A DNA stretch of 64,000 bases, taken from NCBI GenBank assembly GCA_910586855.1, contig CAJUJH010000004.1, positions 1-64,000 on the forward strand, given 5' to 3'. The notes under the pieces are model-generated. The model was not told where the DNA came from. It searched no databases and saw only the letters and a program-made list of their open reading frames with translations. Position numbers and translations under genes: made by a program. Shown here in pieces: positions 8,168 to 17,353 of this stretch (its first letter is position 1; every line of letters begins with the position of its first letter). Source of the stretch: Candidatus Gastranaerophilales bacterium (GTDB lineage: Bacteria > Cyanobacteriota > Vampirovibrionia > Gastranaerophilales > Gastranaerophilaceae).

Positions 8168-11100
8168 TTATGGTTTTTTTGCAATAGTTATGTAACCAAA
8201 ATATTTTTTAAAATCTTTTAATGTCAAAATTACATTATTTGCACAGCTCCAAGGGTTAGTTACTTTTATCATAACATTGCCGTCAGTATCCAAGAATGGT
8301 TCTATATTATAAGCATGTCCGCCTGCAATCTGCAGGTCTTCATTTATAAATATTCTGTCGTTATTCCCGTTTGTTGCTGCTGAAAATATGTACTTATCCC
8401 AATTTTTAGGGTTTGTTAAAATGCTGCTTGATGTAGATGCTGTTTTTATATCTTCTAAACCGAATATTTCATATACATCGCTCATCCATCCGCCATTGCT
8501 TCTTGCTATTGCGCCATGGTCTGTCATATAATTCGGGTCTTGAAGTTTAATATAATCGTCATAAGCTTCTTTATATTTTTCAGAATCAGGCGGATATGAA
8601 CTCATTATCTTTTGTAAACGTTCAGTATATTTTGATATATAAGCAAAGCCAAACGCTTCTTCAAGCATTTTCATGCCGCTTGTGCCCGATACATTAAAAT
8701 CACCGCCATATTTATAGTTGCCATCTATGTGTGATACGTCGCCAAAATAAGTGCCTTGGAAATTAATGCTTGTATCTCCAATTCGTACTTTTATGGTACC
8801 GTCAGCATTTTCTGTAAAACATTTAAGCAGTGTTGCTCTTGCTGCTGGGTCTTTAAACATGCCATCCACTGTTGAAACAAGATAGCAATCACCTGATTGA
8901 TTTTGCATTGTTGCATATCTTTCAACAGGCGGGAATAGCTCCAGATAAGCTTTTGCGGATATATTTAAGGGCTGCATTTTTCCGTTTGATAATTTTATAC
9001 ATAAACTGTTTGTATCATTAACAAAGAAAACATCCCCTACATTTGCATTATTTATTGCACTTTGTCCTGTTGCAAATTTTGGAATAAAAGCATCTTCAAT
9101 AGGAATATTGTTTTTAACTGCATTTCTATACTTTACTAAATCATCAAAAAATTCTTTTGAAATTTCTCCCGGGTTATTAAATATCGAAAGGATATCAATA
9201 CTGCTATCAAATCTAACACCCATATCTACCAGCTCATTCATAATATTTACAGCCTGCTGCTTATTTACAGAATTGATATCTTGAATTTTGTTTTTATAGA
9301 ACAGTTTATTTAATATTTTAGAGCTGCTAACTTCATTTAAAGCAGCTTTAATATCCCCTGTTTCTTCGTAAATTTTATTTATTCTATCCATCTCCATTGA
9401 TGAATAATGGTTTTCAATTTGCTTTTGTGACAATCCTTTCCCATTTAGATACTCTAATGCGCTGTCTATATCGCCGTTTTTATATAGTGTATCTGCAGCT
9501 TCAAACGCTTCTTTTGTATAAGCATCTACTTTTGCGCCTGCAAGACCTGTTACAATGCCTAAAAGCTGGCTTATTCCTTCACCTGTCAGGTTAACTTCTC
9601 CGGTTATCATTAAATCTGTAAGTAAGCTTAATGAAGCATCTGTACCAATTTCAGATAAAAATGCAAGAGCTTTGCTTTGAGTTTCTGATAAAACCATATC
9701 TTTAACGCCTCTTGCAACTCCGTTTATTTTTGCTCCTGAATATAAAAGAGCAAGTTCTGTTATGGATTCTTTCATTAAATCCCAGGCTTCATCTTTGCTT
9801 AAACCGTTTTCAGAAGCTAAATCATCAATTAGTTCAATAGCATTATCCCCGAACATGCCTGCAAGAGCTGTGTATTTACCGGCGTTCATCATTGCAACGC
9901 CTGCAGGAGGACATACAAATGTTACAATACCGCCAACTACCATTAAACCGATACCGCCTATTTGTGCTGCAGAGGCTAATTTATCGGCAAATCCTTCCTG
10001 TTCTGCGCAGTATCTGTCTATTAATTTTTGGAAAGAATTGCCGCTTCCAAAAGCATTTAATTGGTTTATTTTGTATTCATTTTGCAATTCTTCAATACTT
10101 TTGCCTGTTGTTTCTTCAAATTGAGCCTTAAAGTCATTTGTATATTGGTCTAAATCAAAGTATCTTGGCATTGTATTAAACATATTTGTAACATCATTAA
10201 TGTTTTCTACCGTAGTTTCGTATTCTGTATCCGGCAGCGCACCTGAAACCCCGTATTCTTTTGGTCTTTTTACAACAAGTTCGTTATTTTCGTTTATTTC
10301 AACAGATATGGGGAAGCCAAAATCCATATTGTACTCTTCATTAAGAAAAGCTTCCTGCAGCATTTTATTTAACTGCGCGCGGCCTTCTTCTTCAGAGCCA
10401 AAATATTGGGTATAATAATCCAGTACTTCTCCTAAAGATGAAGCATTTGACACCATATTTTTGAAATTATCCGCTTTGTACAATCCGTTTACAGCAAGAG
10501 AGTACATTTGAGAAGTTTCTAAATATTTTGTTGCGGCTTCTTCGTTATATTTAGTTCCTGTCCATTTTTCAAAGACTTCTTCAAAAGAAGCATCTCCTTC
10601 ACCGTTTAGGGCAGATGTTAATTCTGATACCATGCGCTCCTGCTCATTTATAGCAGCTTTTATGTCTTCTTTTGAAACGCCCATATCAATAAGTTCTTTT
10701 ACCCAGTTATAAGTATCTCTTATGGCGCCGTCTTCATTTTCCTGTTCTTCAAATTGAGATTTCATATTCTCTAAATTTTGGGAAAATAAATCTATTGTAA
10801 GAGCCTGCATTTCTTGTTCAGGTGTCAGTTCACCGTCAGAATATTTTGATGTTTTATTGTTGGTAATTTCTTTTGCTTCTTCAATAGAATCAGGGTCAAT
10901 GACATCATACGGTGAAGATACCGTAGTTGTTTTTTCATATACGGTGTCATTTTCATCTTCTACCGTTTCTTTTATATCGGCATTTTCAAATTTTAGACTG
11001 TCTTTACCTTTTCCGCTATCAAGCTTTGTAACACTTGAATCAACGATATTAATCAAGTCATCGCCTTTTCCTCCAAAAATTTCTTCAATATTGCTTGAAG

Positions 11101-11854
11101 AATTAGCTAAAATTACATCATTTCCTTTTCCTCCATCAATTTTTGCAACTGTTGAATTTGAAACAGAAATATCATCATCACCTTTCCCGCTTTCAATAGT
11201 TCCTATTTTTGAATTAACGGCATAGATATAATCTTCATTATCACCGCCCTTAATACTATTTGTTACGGTAGAGTTTTTAATGTTAATTACATCATTTCCT
11301 TTTCCGCCTTCAATGCTGTCTGCAGTGGAATTTTCCAGTGTTATATTGTCATTTCCTTTTCCCATCTTGATTTTGTTGACGTTACTATCAAGAATAGTTA
11401 ACTTAACGTTAGAATTATCTCCTTCAATATCTGTATCATTTGCACCGATTATAACGATTTCCCCTGTTTCTTTATTTTCAAGCACAAAGGTATTTTCATC
11501 AATATTATCAAGTTTTATTTTGGCGCCGTTGTTTGTTGTGTATGTATAGCTTCCGGTTTCAATGAATAAAACCTTATTTTTAGCAGGTTCAACAGGAGAC
11601 CAATCATCATTTGCATATTTATCAGGAATTTTTGCAGCACTGCCTTTTTTGCTGCTTTCTTCTTCAGCAGTAAATTCTACAAGTTCATTTTCACTATTTT
11701 TAAAAGCGGTTTGAGCAGTGTTAATTTTTTGTGCAATGTTTGCGCCTGTGTTTTTATTAGTTTGAATTTGGTTTTTAACGGCAGGTTTATTTTGTGTTTT
11801 AGGTGCCTGCGTATTTTTAGCAAAGTTTATTTTAGATTGCGGCAGCTTTTCCAT
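8168..11854 (-). CDS. RTX-like repeat protein with C-terminal calpain-like cysteine protease domain
   Basis: A 1228-residue protein without a classical signal peptide. Residues 1-95 are polar and low in complexity. Residues of about 163-290 contain seven glycine-aspartate repeats of the GGKGND(V/L)I type with a period near 19 residues, reminiscent of RTX calcium-binding beta-rolls although not in the usual nonapeptide spacing. A hydrophobic, glycine-rich stretch follows in the middle (around AAQIGGIGLMVVGGIVTFVCPP). The last 250 residues carry a calpain-type triad: QSGDCYLVS with Cys near residue 990, GGHAYNI with His near 1180, and VTNPWS with Asn near 1200. The order, spacing and NPW motif are those of family C2 peptidases. 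RTX-type proteins are usually exported by type I systems, but none is in the window. A secreted effector or a large intracellular protease are both possible. Confidence 0.8.
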   Translation of the reverse strand: MEKLPQSKINFAKNTQAPKTQNKPAVKNQIQTNKNTGANIAQKINTAQTAFKNSENELVEFTAEEESSKKGSAAKIPDKYANDDWSPVEPAKNKVLFIETGSYTYTTNNGAKIKLDNIDENTFVLENKETGEIVIIGANDTDIEGDNSNVKLTILDSNVNKIKMGKGNDNITLENSTADSIEGGKGNDVINIKNSTVTNSIKGGDNEDYIYAVNSKIGTIESGKGDDDISVSNSTVAKIDGGKGNDVILANSSSNIEEIFGGKGDDLINIVDSSVTKLDSGKGKDSLKFENADIKETVEDENDTVYEKTTTVSSPYDVIDPDSIEEAKEITNNKTSKYSDGELTPEQEMQALTIDLFSQNLENMKSQFEEQENEDGAIRDTYNWVKELIDMGVSKEDIKAAINEQERMVSELTSALNGEGDASFEEVFEKWTGTKYNEEAATKYLETSQMYSLAVNGLYKADNFKNMVSNASSLGEVLDYYTQYFGSEEEGRAQLNKMLQEAFLNEEYNMDFGFPISVEINENNELVVKRPKEYGVSGALPDTEYETTVENINDVTNMFNTMPRYFDLDQYTNDFKAQFEETTGKSIEELQNEYKINQLNAFGSGNSFQKLIDRYCAEQEGFADKLASAAQIGGIGLMVVGGIVTFVCPPAGVAMMNAGKYTALAGMFGDNAIELIDDLASENGLSKDEAWDLMKESITELALLYSGAKINGVARGVKDMVLSETQSKALAFLSEIGTDASLSLLTDLMITGEVNLTGEGISQLLGIVTGLAGAKVDAYTKEAFEAADTLYKNGDIDSALEYLNGKGLSQKQIENHYSSMEMDRINKIYEETGDIKAALNEVSSSKILNKLFYKNKIQDINSVNKQQAVNIMNELVDMGVRFDSSIDILSIFNNPGEISKEFFDDLVKYRNAVKNNIPIEDAFIPKFATGQSAINNANVGDVFFVNDTNSLCIKLSNGKMQPLNISAKAYLELFPPVERYATMQNQSGDCYLVSTVDGMFKDPAARATLLKCFTENADGTIKVRIGDTSINFQGTYFGDVSHIDGNYKYGGDFNVSGTSGMKMLEEAFGFAYISKYTERLQKIMSSYPPDSEKYKEAYDDYIKLQDPNYMTDHGAIARSNGGWMSDVYEIFGLEDIKTASTSSSILTNPKNWDKYIFSAATNGNNDRIFINEDLQIAGGHAYNIEPFLDTDGNVMIKVTNPWSCANNVILTLKDFKKYFGYITIAKKP

Positions 11855-11966
11855 TCACACATTTTCCTTTTGACCTATAAAAGGTTTATCGGTAAAATAT
11901 ATATGAAACTTAAAGTATGAAGGTTTAATTATGAATTTTTGTAAATGTTGTGTAATATTTTAGCCG

Positions 11967-13664
11967 TTATTTGAAATTTGACACAGTGCAGAGAAAATTT
12001 TTAAGCAATCTTGGCAAAAGGGTGGAATGAATTGCAAGAAAATCAATTACAAATTCATTAATACCAACTTCAGTGTAGTGTGGAATCATATCAAAATTTT
12101 GTTCAATCTCTGATTCAAACATATGCATTTTGCAAAAACCGTCTACAACAAAAGGTAAAATTTTATTTAATGAAGGGTCTTTTACAGACCAGTGCCCACG
12201 ATGACATGGGGCAGCACAGGTTAACCTTGAAACCACAGCAGAGTTACAATTCAGCGGGCATAATCCGAGGCTCTCTACTCTTTTACCGCCTGCAATTTGG
12301 ATTTTTTTATTCCTTATAATTTTTTTGCTTTTTTTAATGCATTTTATGATGTTTTCTTCATCACCTAAGGCTGAAAAATCAAGCGCATCAATAGGATTCA
12401 GGTTTGATAAACATTTTATCGAATAACTGTTCAAAAGGTTTATTCCTCCCCCTATTTCAACAGGGGTAGCTTGAAATTCGGGGTCGTTCATTTTTGCCCA
12501 GAAAAAACCGATGTTGTTTATTACAACGGTTTTTGGCTTGGGGTCAGTCAGGCAGAGCATTTTTACTATTTCATACACTCTCTCAAAATCCCTTTCTATA
12601 AGGATTCTCGGGGTTGAAATATTTAAATCCATATTAAATTCTGTACAGAATTTTCTTGCCTTATTGATTAATTCTTCAAAAGGATGTGTTGCAAGGTCAA
12701 CAGTACAGGCTACTTCACCATATTCTATTGAATTAACAGGATTAAATCCCAAGGTTTTTATGAATTTTTTAAGTTCCTTAAATTGTTCAAGGCTTGAAAG
12801 TCTTAAATTCAGTTTTGGGAGCTGTATTTTTGAATAATCCGTGTCTTTTGGAAGCCTTTTGCATTTTATTTTCCAGTCATATTTCTGGATATAATTAGCG
12901 AATTTAAAGTCTTCCCCTGTCGCAGAGAGGATTTCCCCTGAATAATGGCTTGTTTTATAAAAACTTTTTCTAACGTGTTTGAAGGGAAGTTTTTGCTCCT
13001 TAAACATTTTAGGTTTATCTAAAATTTTTTCTATAAGCTTGATTCCGTTTAAAATTTCATCGCTTGAATTGAATTTTCCCTTAATAACCACTGCACTTAT
13101 CGCTTTTGATTTTATAAGGTCATCTGCAAAATAAGGAAGATTATCAGAGTCTACAGAAAGAGGAATTTTAGCGTATTTGCTGATTTTTTCAATATTTTTA
13201 AGATAAACCTCTTCTGTAATAATAAGTCCGTCTATTTTATGGAACATTTCCATAAATTCCACACCTGAAAGGTTATGGATATCAAAATAAGAATCAATTA
13301 TTACCTTAAACGGTAAATCCATAGTTTTTATAATTTCTAAGATTCCGTAAGAATTTACAAAAATACCGTCAATATCAGTTGTGGTTAAAAATTCAATAAA
13401 TTTTTTGGTTACGGTTACGTCTTCTTCTGTTATGGAGTGTTTAAAATTTACAAAAATCTTAGAGCCTGTTTTTTTTGCAGCATTAATGTATTCATTTATG
13501 TATTCAAAAGTACCTTTAGAACCTGGTGTACTTTTAAGGGTGCCTGTAATGTGTTTCATAAAGCGGTGATGGTAAACGTAAAATTCCCTGCATTTAACTT
13601 TTTTGGTGAAATTTAAAATGTCTTCAGGATGTTTTACGGGTGAAACTACAAAAATCTCTTTCAT
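11967..13664 (-). CDS. peptidase U32-like protein
   Basis: 565 residues with a two-barrel layout. The N-terminal half (about 1-230) has alternating strand and helix stretches typical of U32 barrels (FVNSYGILEIIK, KVIIDSYFDIHNLSG). The C-terminal part holds a cysteine cluster: LGLCPLNCNS, CAAPCHRGHW and DGFCKMH. U32 relatives (UbiU/V, TrhP, RlhA) bind an iron-sulfur cluster through four Cys in this region and act in hydroxylation of RNA or quinone. The exact CxxxC spacings here differ from the canonical set, so this is a divergent member and the substrate is unknown. There is no signal peptide. The gene is divergent from the TPM gene at 13746. Confidence 0.6.
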   Translation of the reverse strand: MKEIFVVSPVKHPEDILNFTKKVKCREFYVYHHRFMKHITGTLKSTPGSKGTFEYINEYINAAKKTGSKIFVNFKHSITEEDVTVTKKFIEFLTTTDIDGIFVNSYGILEIIKTMDLPFKVIIDSYFDIHNLSGVEFMEMFHKIDGLIITEEVYLKNIEKISKYAKIPLSVDSDNLPYFADDLIKSKAISAVVIKGKFNSSDEILNGIKLIEKILDKPKMFKEQKLPFKHVRKSFYKTSHYSGEILSATGEDFKFANYIQKYDWKIKCKRLPKDTDYSKIQLPKLNLRLSSLEQFKELKKFIKTLGFNPVNSIEYGEVACTVDLATHPFEELINKARKFCTEFNMDLNISTPRILIERDFERVYEIVKMLCLTDPKPKTVVINNIGFFWAKMNDPEFQATPVEIGGGINLLNSYSIKCLSNLNPIDALDFSALGDEENIIKCIKKSKKIIRNKKIQIAGGKRVESLGLCPLNCNSAVVSRLTCAAPCHRGHWSVKDPSLNKILPFVVDGFCKMHMFESEIEQNFDMIPHYTEVGINEFVIDFLAIHSTLLPRLLKNFLCTVSNFK

Positions 13665-13745
13665 AAGAGTATCGTATAGATTTAGAATGATAAAGTCAAT
13701 AGAGTAATTGTGCTTTACAAACTTAATGTTTATTCTGACTTTGTT

Positions 13746-14441
13746 ATGAAAAAACTTTTGCTGATTATTTTCCTATTTTTCACCCTTCCTATTTTTGCAC
13801 TTGAAGAGCTGCATTTTGACGGGTTTATAGCAGATAATGCAAAAATAATTTCAGCACAAAATAAAGAGGAGCTGAATGGAATACTTTACAGCCTCCAAAC
13901 AAAAACAGGTGCAGATATAGCGGTAGTTACGCTGAAATCTCTTGAAGGAGAACCGATTGAAGATGCATCGCTTGAAATTGGACGCAAATACGCTCTTGGA
14001 GATAAGAAGCTGAATAATGGTGCACTAGTTTTTGTTGTGTTGGATGACAGGAGAGCAAGAATTGAAATAGGTTACGGGCTTGAAGGGTTTATAACTGACG
14101 CGAAGGCAGGAAGAATATTGGACAATTATATGATTCCTTATTTTAAAATAGGCGACTATGAAACAGGGACTATACAGGGAGCATTAGCCTTGGCATATGA
14201 AATAGCGAAAGCCTACGGTGTGGAGCTTTCGTTTGAAAAGCCTATTTCTCCTGAAAAAGAGGATGATACCGATATTTTATTCATAACAATACTTTTTATT
14301 TTATTAATGTTCTTAAGCGGTGGCGGTCCTGGCGGGCTTATATTTTTGCCTTTTGGCAATTTTAGAGGCGGCGGAGGCTCGGGAATTAAATTTGGCGGAG
14401 GCGGAGGCTTTGGCGGCGGAGGCTCTTCAAGGGGCTGGTGA
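13746..14441 (+). CDS. TPM domain protein (YgcG family) with glycine-rich C-terminus
   Basis: Start chosen at the ATG that opens a clear signal peptide (MKKLLLIIFLFFTLPIFA). An in-frame upstream extension would bury the signal. The mature part is a TPM domain (GFIADNAKIIS, TGADIAVVTLKSL, NGALVFVVLDDRRARIEIGYGLEGFITDAKAG) of about 130 residues. A single membrane segment near residue 195 and a tail of Gly-rich repeats (GGGGSG, FGGGGGFGGGGSS) follow. TPM proteins are membrane-attached on the extracytoplasmic side and commonly pair with LemA. That is the case here, with lemA 34 bp downstream. The exact function is unknown. Proposed roles include chaperoning membrane proteins and envelope stress. 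Confidence 0.9.
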   Translation: MKKLLLIIFLFFTLPIFALEELHFDGFIADNAKIISAQNKEELNGILYSLQTKTGADIAVVTLKSLEGEPIEDASLEIGRKYALGDKKLNNGALVFVVLDDRRARIEIGYGLEGFITDAKAGRILDNYMIPYFKIGDYETGTIQGALALAYEIAKAYGVELSFEKPISPEKEDDTDILFITILFILLMFLSGGGPGGLIFLPFGNFRGGGGSGIKFGGGGGFGGGGSSRGW

Positions 14442-14475
14442 TATTGGTTTATAAATTTAAAGGAGGAAAAATAAT

Positions 14476-15042
14476 ATGAAGGGTACATTTTTTATGATAT
14501 TGGCTGCAGCCGTTATTTTTATTGCAATACTTTTTGCAGGTACCTATAATAAGCTTCAGGTTATGGATGAAGGAGTAAGCGCAAACTGGGCGCAGGTTGA
14601 AAATCAATTAAAGCGCAGGAGTGACCTTATTCCAAACTTGACAAACACCGTAAAAGGCTATGCAACTCACGAAAAAGAGGTATTCACCAACATTGCGGAT
14701 GCAAGAGCAAAATTATCCGGTGCAATAAATTCCAAAGATGTAAAAGCTATACAGCAGAGTGCAAGCGAATTTAACAGTGCTCTTTCAAGGCTTTTAGCTG
14801 TAGTAGAAAATTATCCGCAATTAAAGGCCGATAAATCATTTATTGCTTTACAGGATGAACTTACAGGCACTGAAAACCGTATAGCTGTAGCAAGAAGAGA
14901 TTATAATGAAAGTGTAAAAGCAATTAATGCGTTAATCAGGACTTTTCCAACAGCGCTTGTAGCTTCGCTTTCAGGTATAAAGCAAAGAGAATATTTTGAA
15001 ATAACGGAAACCGAAAAACAAGTACCAAAGGTAGAGTTTTAA
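14476..15042 (+). CDS. lemA: LemA family protein
   Basis: 188 residues. One N-terminal membrane anchor (residues of about 5-25) is followed by long coiled helices. Family signatures are YNKLQVMDEGVSANWAQVENQLKRRSDLIPNL, the YATHEKEVF segment and ARRDYNESVKAINALIRTFP near the end. A strong GGAGGAAAAATAAT ribosome site precedes the ATG. LemA and TPM genes form one of the most regular two-gene pairs in bacteria and are presumably one transcript here. LemA resides in the membrane with its helical part outside. Its molecular role is undefined. Confidence 0.94.
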   Translation: MKGTFFMILAAAVIFIAILFAGTYNKLQVMDEGVSANWAQVENQLKRRSDLIPNLTNTVKGYATHEKEVFTNIADARAKLSGAINSKDVKAIQQSASEFNSALSRLLAVVENYPQLKADKSFIALQDELTGTENRIAVARRDYNESVKAINALIRTFPTALVASLSGIKQREYFEITETEKQVPKVEF

Positions 15043-15067
15043 AAAGTTACAACCCTTAAACAGGAGA

Positions 15068-16153
15068 TTATGGTTCGTTATTTCTATATCCTATTCCTGC
15101 GCGGTAGCCTGAAATAGTGTACATTAGAGGGAGCATAGGTTCAATCCATTTAAAGCCTGAAAGCACTCCTGCGGTTGCAATATCGTCTGTATGCAGCGCC
15201 ATATCAAGCAATTCAGGCTTTCGTTCACTGTAGATATCTTTATGGCGCCCGTGTTTGACGTGTCTTCTAAAATTAGCTTCATCAGCGGGTTTGCCTTCTT
15301 TTTCTTTATGTTTTTTATCAAAAATGGGGTCTAAAATGTGCTTTCCTAGCCAGTTTGCAGCTATACTTCCGCCCATAATTCCTGTTATAAAAATTCCGCC
15401 CATAATTACACCAAGTTTCCCCATGGGGCTTAAAGCTTTGATTGTGCCTGCTTTTTGGAGTTTTTCCGCTGCAAAAAGTGCTCCTGCAGCTCCAACATTA
15501 CACATAAAGATATTGGCTAAAAATTGGTAAGTGCCCTCTTTTATCTTATCGGATGTGGATTTTGGGGTATTTTCACCCGTGATTTTTTCTGCTGCTATTC
15601 CTCCTAAAACTCCTCCTGCAACCGGCATGAGACCCAAAATGGACAATCTCCCTGTTTCTTTAAAAATTTCTTTTGCATTCAAATCTTCTTTTTTAGAGAA
15701 TAAAGTGTCTAAAAGCTCATCTGCACCTTGGTTTGAGCTATTTTTCAATTTCAAAACCTCTTTTGTATCATTGAGGCTTAACATACCCTCTTTTGACCTG
15801 TTTAGTACGGTTTTTGCTTTTTTATTAATGTTGTTATTTTTTAAAAATTTATCAACTGCCTGCGAGTTATTATTTAAAATATCGGCGGGGTTTTTAACAT
15901 TTACTAAGCCTTGAAACACTTGTGTTTTACCCATCTTGAGCCCAAAAGCGCTGATTAAAGAAGTACCCACAACAGTGCTCAGTATCACAGCATTTTTGAT
16001 TCCGCGGTTTTTTCGCTCTTCTTTTGGAGCTTTAAATGTATCATAGGTACCATAGGCTAAAGCTGCCCCTGCTAAGAGTTTTGGGGTTTGATTTTTGAGT
16101 TTTGAAATTAAAATCGGCTGGTCTAAAAATTTTCCTATGGCTTTTACGTTCAT
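15068..16153 (-). CDS. multi-pass membrane protein of unknown function, 361 aa
   Basis: The N-terminus (MNVKAIGKFLDQ) is short and polar, followed by hydrophobic, Gly/Ala-rich segments near residues 28-40, 55-72, 170-190, 210-230 and 240-270. Polar, lysine-rich linkers separate them, and residues of about 285-320 form a charged loop (EKEGKPADEANFRRHVKHGRHKD). No catalytic motif is visible. The style (Gly-rich segments, NILNNNSQAVDKF) resembles lineage-restricted membrane proteins of Gastranaerophilales. It has its own upstream region with a plausible promoter and palindromes (see 16175-16263). It converges on lemA. Confidence 0.65.
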   Translation of the reverse strand: MNVKAIGKFLDQPILISKLKNQTPKLLAGAALAYGTYDTFKAPKEERKNRGIKNAVILSTVVGTSLISAFGLKMGKTQVFQGLVNVKNPADILNNNSQAVDKFLKNNNINKKAKTVLNRSKEGMLSLNDTKEVLKLKNSSNQGADELLDTLFSKKEDLNAKEIFKETGRLSILGLMPVAGGVLGGIAAEKITGENTPKSTSDKIKEGTYQFLANIFMCNVGAAGALFAAEKLQKAGTIKALSPMGKLGVIMGGIFITGIMGGSIAANWLGKHILDPIFDKKHKEKEGKPADEANFRRHVKHGRHKDIYSERKPELLDMALHTDDIATAGVLSGFKWIEPMLPLMYTISGYRAGIGYRNNEP

Positions 16154-16174
16154 TAAGATTTCCTTTTATAAAAA

Positions 16175-16263
16175 TTGGTGTATGACAATATTGACGCCAT
16201 ATGCGTCTTGTTAGTTAAGACTAACAATAGGATATTTTTACACCAAATGAAAAAGTTTGTCAA
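16175..16263 (-). promoter_or_regulatory. promoter and palindromic leader of the 15068-16153 gene
   Basis: On the minus strand TTGACA (16263-16258), a 17-base spacer and TAAAAA (16240-16235) make a plausible promoter with a start near 16228. Immediately downstream lie two adjacent perfect inverted repeats, TTGTTAGT-TAAG-ACTAACAA (16208-16227) and GACGC-CATAT-GCGTC (16193-16207). An outer pair, TTGGTGTA (16175-16182) and TACACCAA (16239-16246), encloses both. The palindromes could be repressor operators or hairpins of the leader RNA. An AAAGGAAATC ribosome site and the ATG follow. Confidence 0.5.
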
Positions 16264-16380
16264 CCCTAACAAATAGGTAATCTGTATAGCCTTTTACTAT
16301 CTTGAAAATTTTAATTTTATTTACTCGATATGCCTGAAAAATGCTTTCTATCCAGTCAAACAGCTTTAAGGGCAGCAGTT

Positions 16381-16728
16381 TTATTTCTCTTTAGATTTTT
16401 TGGCGGTCTTTTTTACGGCAGGTTTTTTAGTCGAAACCTTTTTTGCAGGTGTTTTTTGGGTTTCAGCTGCGGATTTTGCCAAAGAGCCTTTATCTGCTGG
16501 TTTAGAGGATTTATGGGAAACTGCATTTGCAGTATTTGCTGCTGCTTGGTTTGCACTTGGTGATGCAGGCATACCAGAGACAGACTGTGCCTTTTTGATT
16601 TTTAAAGTGTCATTTTCCATTATAAATTCAACTTTATCAGTTTCGGGGTTAACTTTAAGCAATTCTAAAAAGGTTGAATTAATAAATAAAGCCCACCCGT
16701 TACCTGACCTTATTAATTTTCTTTCCAT
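16381..16728 (-). CDS. AbrB/MazE-like small protein with a Lys/Ala-rich tail
   Basis: The start is taken at the ATG at 16728, which has an AAGGGTAAC ribosome site. An upstream in-frame extension lacks one and would cross the promoter region. The first 50 residues (RKLIRSGNGWALFINSTFLELL, then DKVEFIMENDTLKIKKA) match a swapped-hairpin AbrB/SpoVT DNA-binding fold. The remaining 65 residues are a low-complexity chain of Ala, Lys, Ser and Pro ending in KKTAKKSKEK, like histone-H1-type or nucleoid-binding tails. It is probably a small DNA-binding regulator. It could also be an antitoxin-like protein, but no toxin partner is adjacent. It is divergent from the 57-aa gene at 16833. Confidence 0.65.
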   Translation of the reverse strand: MERKLIRSGNGWALFINSTFLELLKVNPETDKVEFIMENDTLKIKKAQSVSGMPASPSANQAAANTANAVSHKSSKPADKGSLAKSAAETQKTPAKKVSTKKPAVKKTAKKSKEK

Positions 16729-16832
16729 ACTGTTACCCTTACAATGTACTAGACAAAATAATAGTAAATTGTTATAATCTTTTATACGGTTACATTCACT
16801 CTTACTATGTAATAACATTGAAGGAGAAAATT

Positions 16833-17006
16833 ATGTTAGAATCCCAAAACCTTGATGAAATAAGGGATAAAGCTAAAACCATACGAATGATTTTGAACAT
16901 GCTGCTCAAAGTTCCTGAAACCGCTGAATCATTTCCGCCCTGTGCCGGTGCTATACTTGATTATATGAATAAAGAATATATTGAACTCGAGAAATTGTTG
17001 AAATAA
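16833..17006 (+). CDS. small acidic protein, 57 aa
   Basis: The start is set by an AAGGAGAAAATT ribosome site ending 4 bases before ATG 16833. A TTG slightly upstream would include that site in the coding sequence and is rejected. The product is all-helical in appearance (MLESQNLDEIRDKAKTIRM, then NMLLKVPETAESFPP and DYMNKEYIELEKLLK), with no membrane segment. I do not recognise it. It is divergent from the AbrB-like gene at 16728 with about 100 bp between them, and is followed by a terminator at 17139. Confidence 0.6.
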   Translation: MLESQNLDEIRDKAKTIRMILNMLLKVPETAESFPPCAGAILDYMNKEYIELEKLLK

Positions 17007-17138
17007 AGCCTGTTTAAGGTTTTTAATTTTAAAAAAATCTTATTATTGTTGAGTTTTTAATGTTTTTAAAGGTTTTTCTATGTTAATTTAGCTGAATTAA
17101 TTATCAATGTTGCATTTTAGGTGTTTAAAAACCCCAAT

Positions 17139-17166
17139 AACCCTTTACAATAAGGGTTTTTTATTG
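17139..17166 (+). terminator. rho-independent terminator
   Basis: Stem AACCCTT / AAGGGTT with a six-base loop followed by TTTTATTG. It lies 130 bases past the 57-aa gene. The remaining bases up to 17353 are AT-rich and I see no gene or structure in them. Confidence 0.7.
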
Positions 17167-17353
17167 TTTTTTCGGATAAAGTTTTTTATTTTATTTTTTA
17201 ATTATGATTGAAAGCTTTATTGGGTGAGAATTTCAAACGTTAAATAGTCATAAATTCAGTAATATTAAGTATTTTGCCCGTTTGTCCAAAATAAAAGCCA
17301 TAAACCTTGAATTTTAGCCCGGGTATTTTTTAACATATTTAAGATATAAAAAT

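Noticed and set aside
14213..14488. Proline-rich reading frame on the minus strand
   Set aside because: It is the complement of the glycine-rich tail of the TPM protein.
16330..16777. Plus-strand frames opposite the AbrB-like gene
   Set aside because: They mirror the Lys/Ala codons of the minus-strand tail. The minus frame has the ribosome site and the domain.
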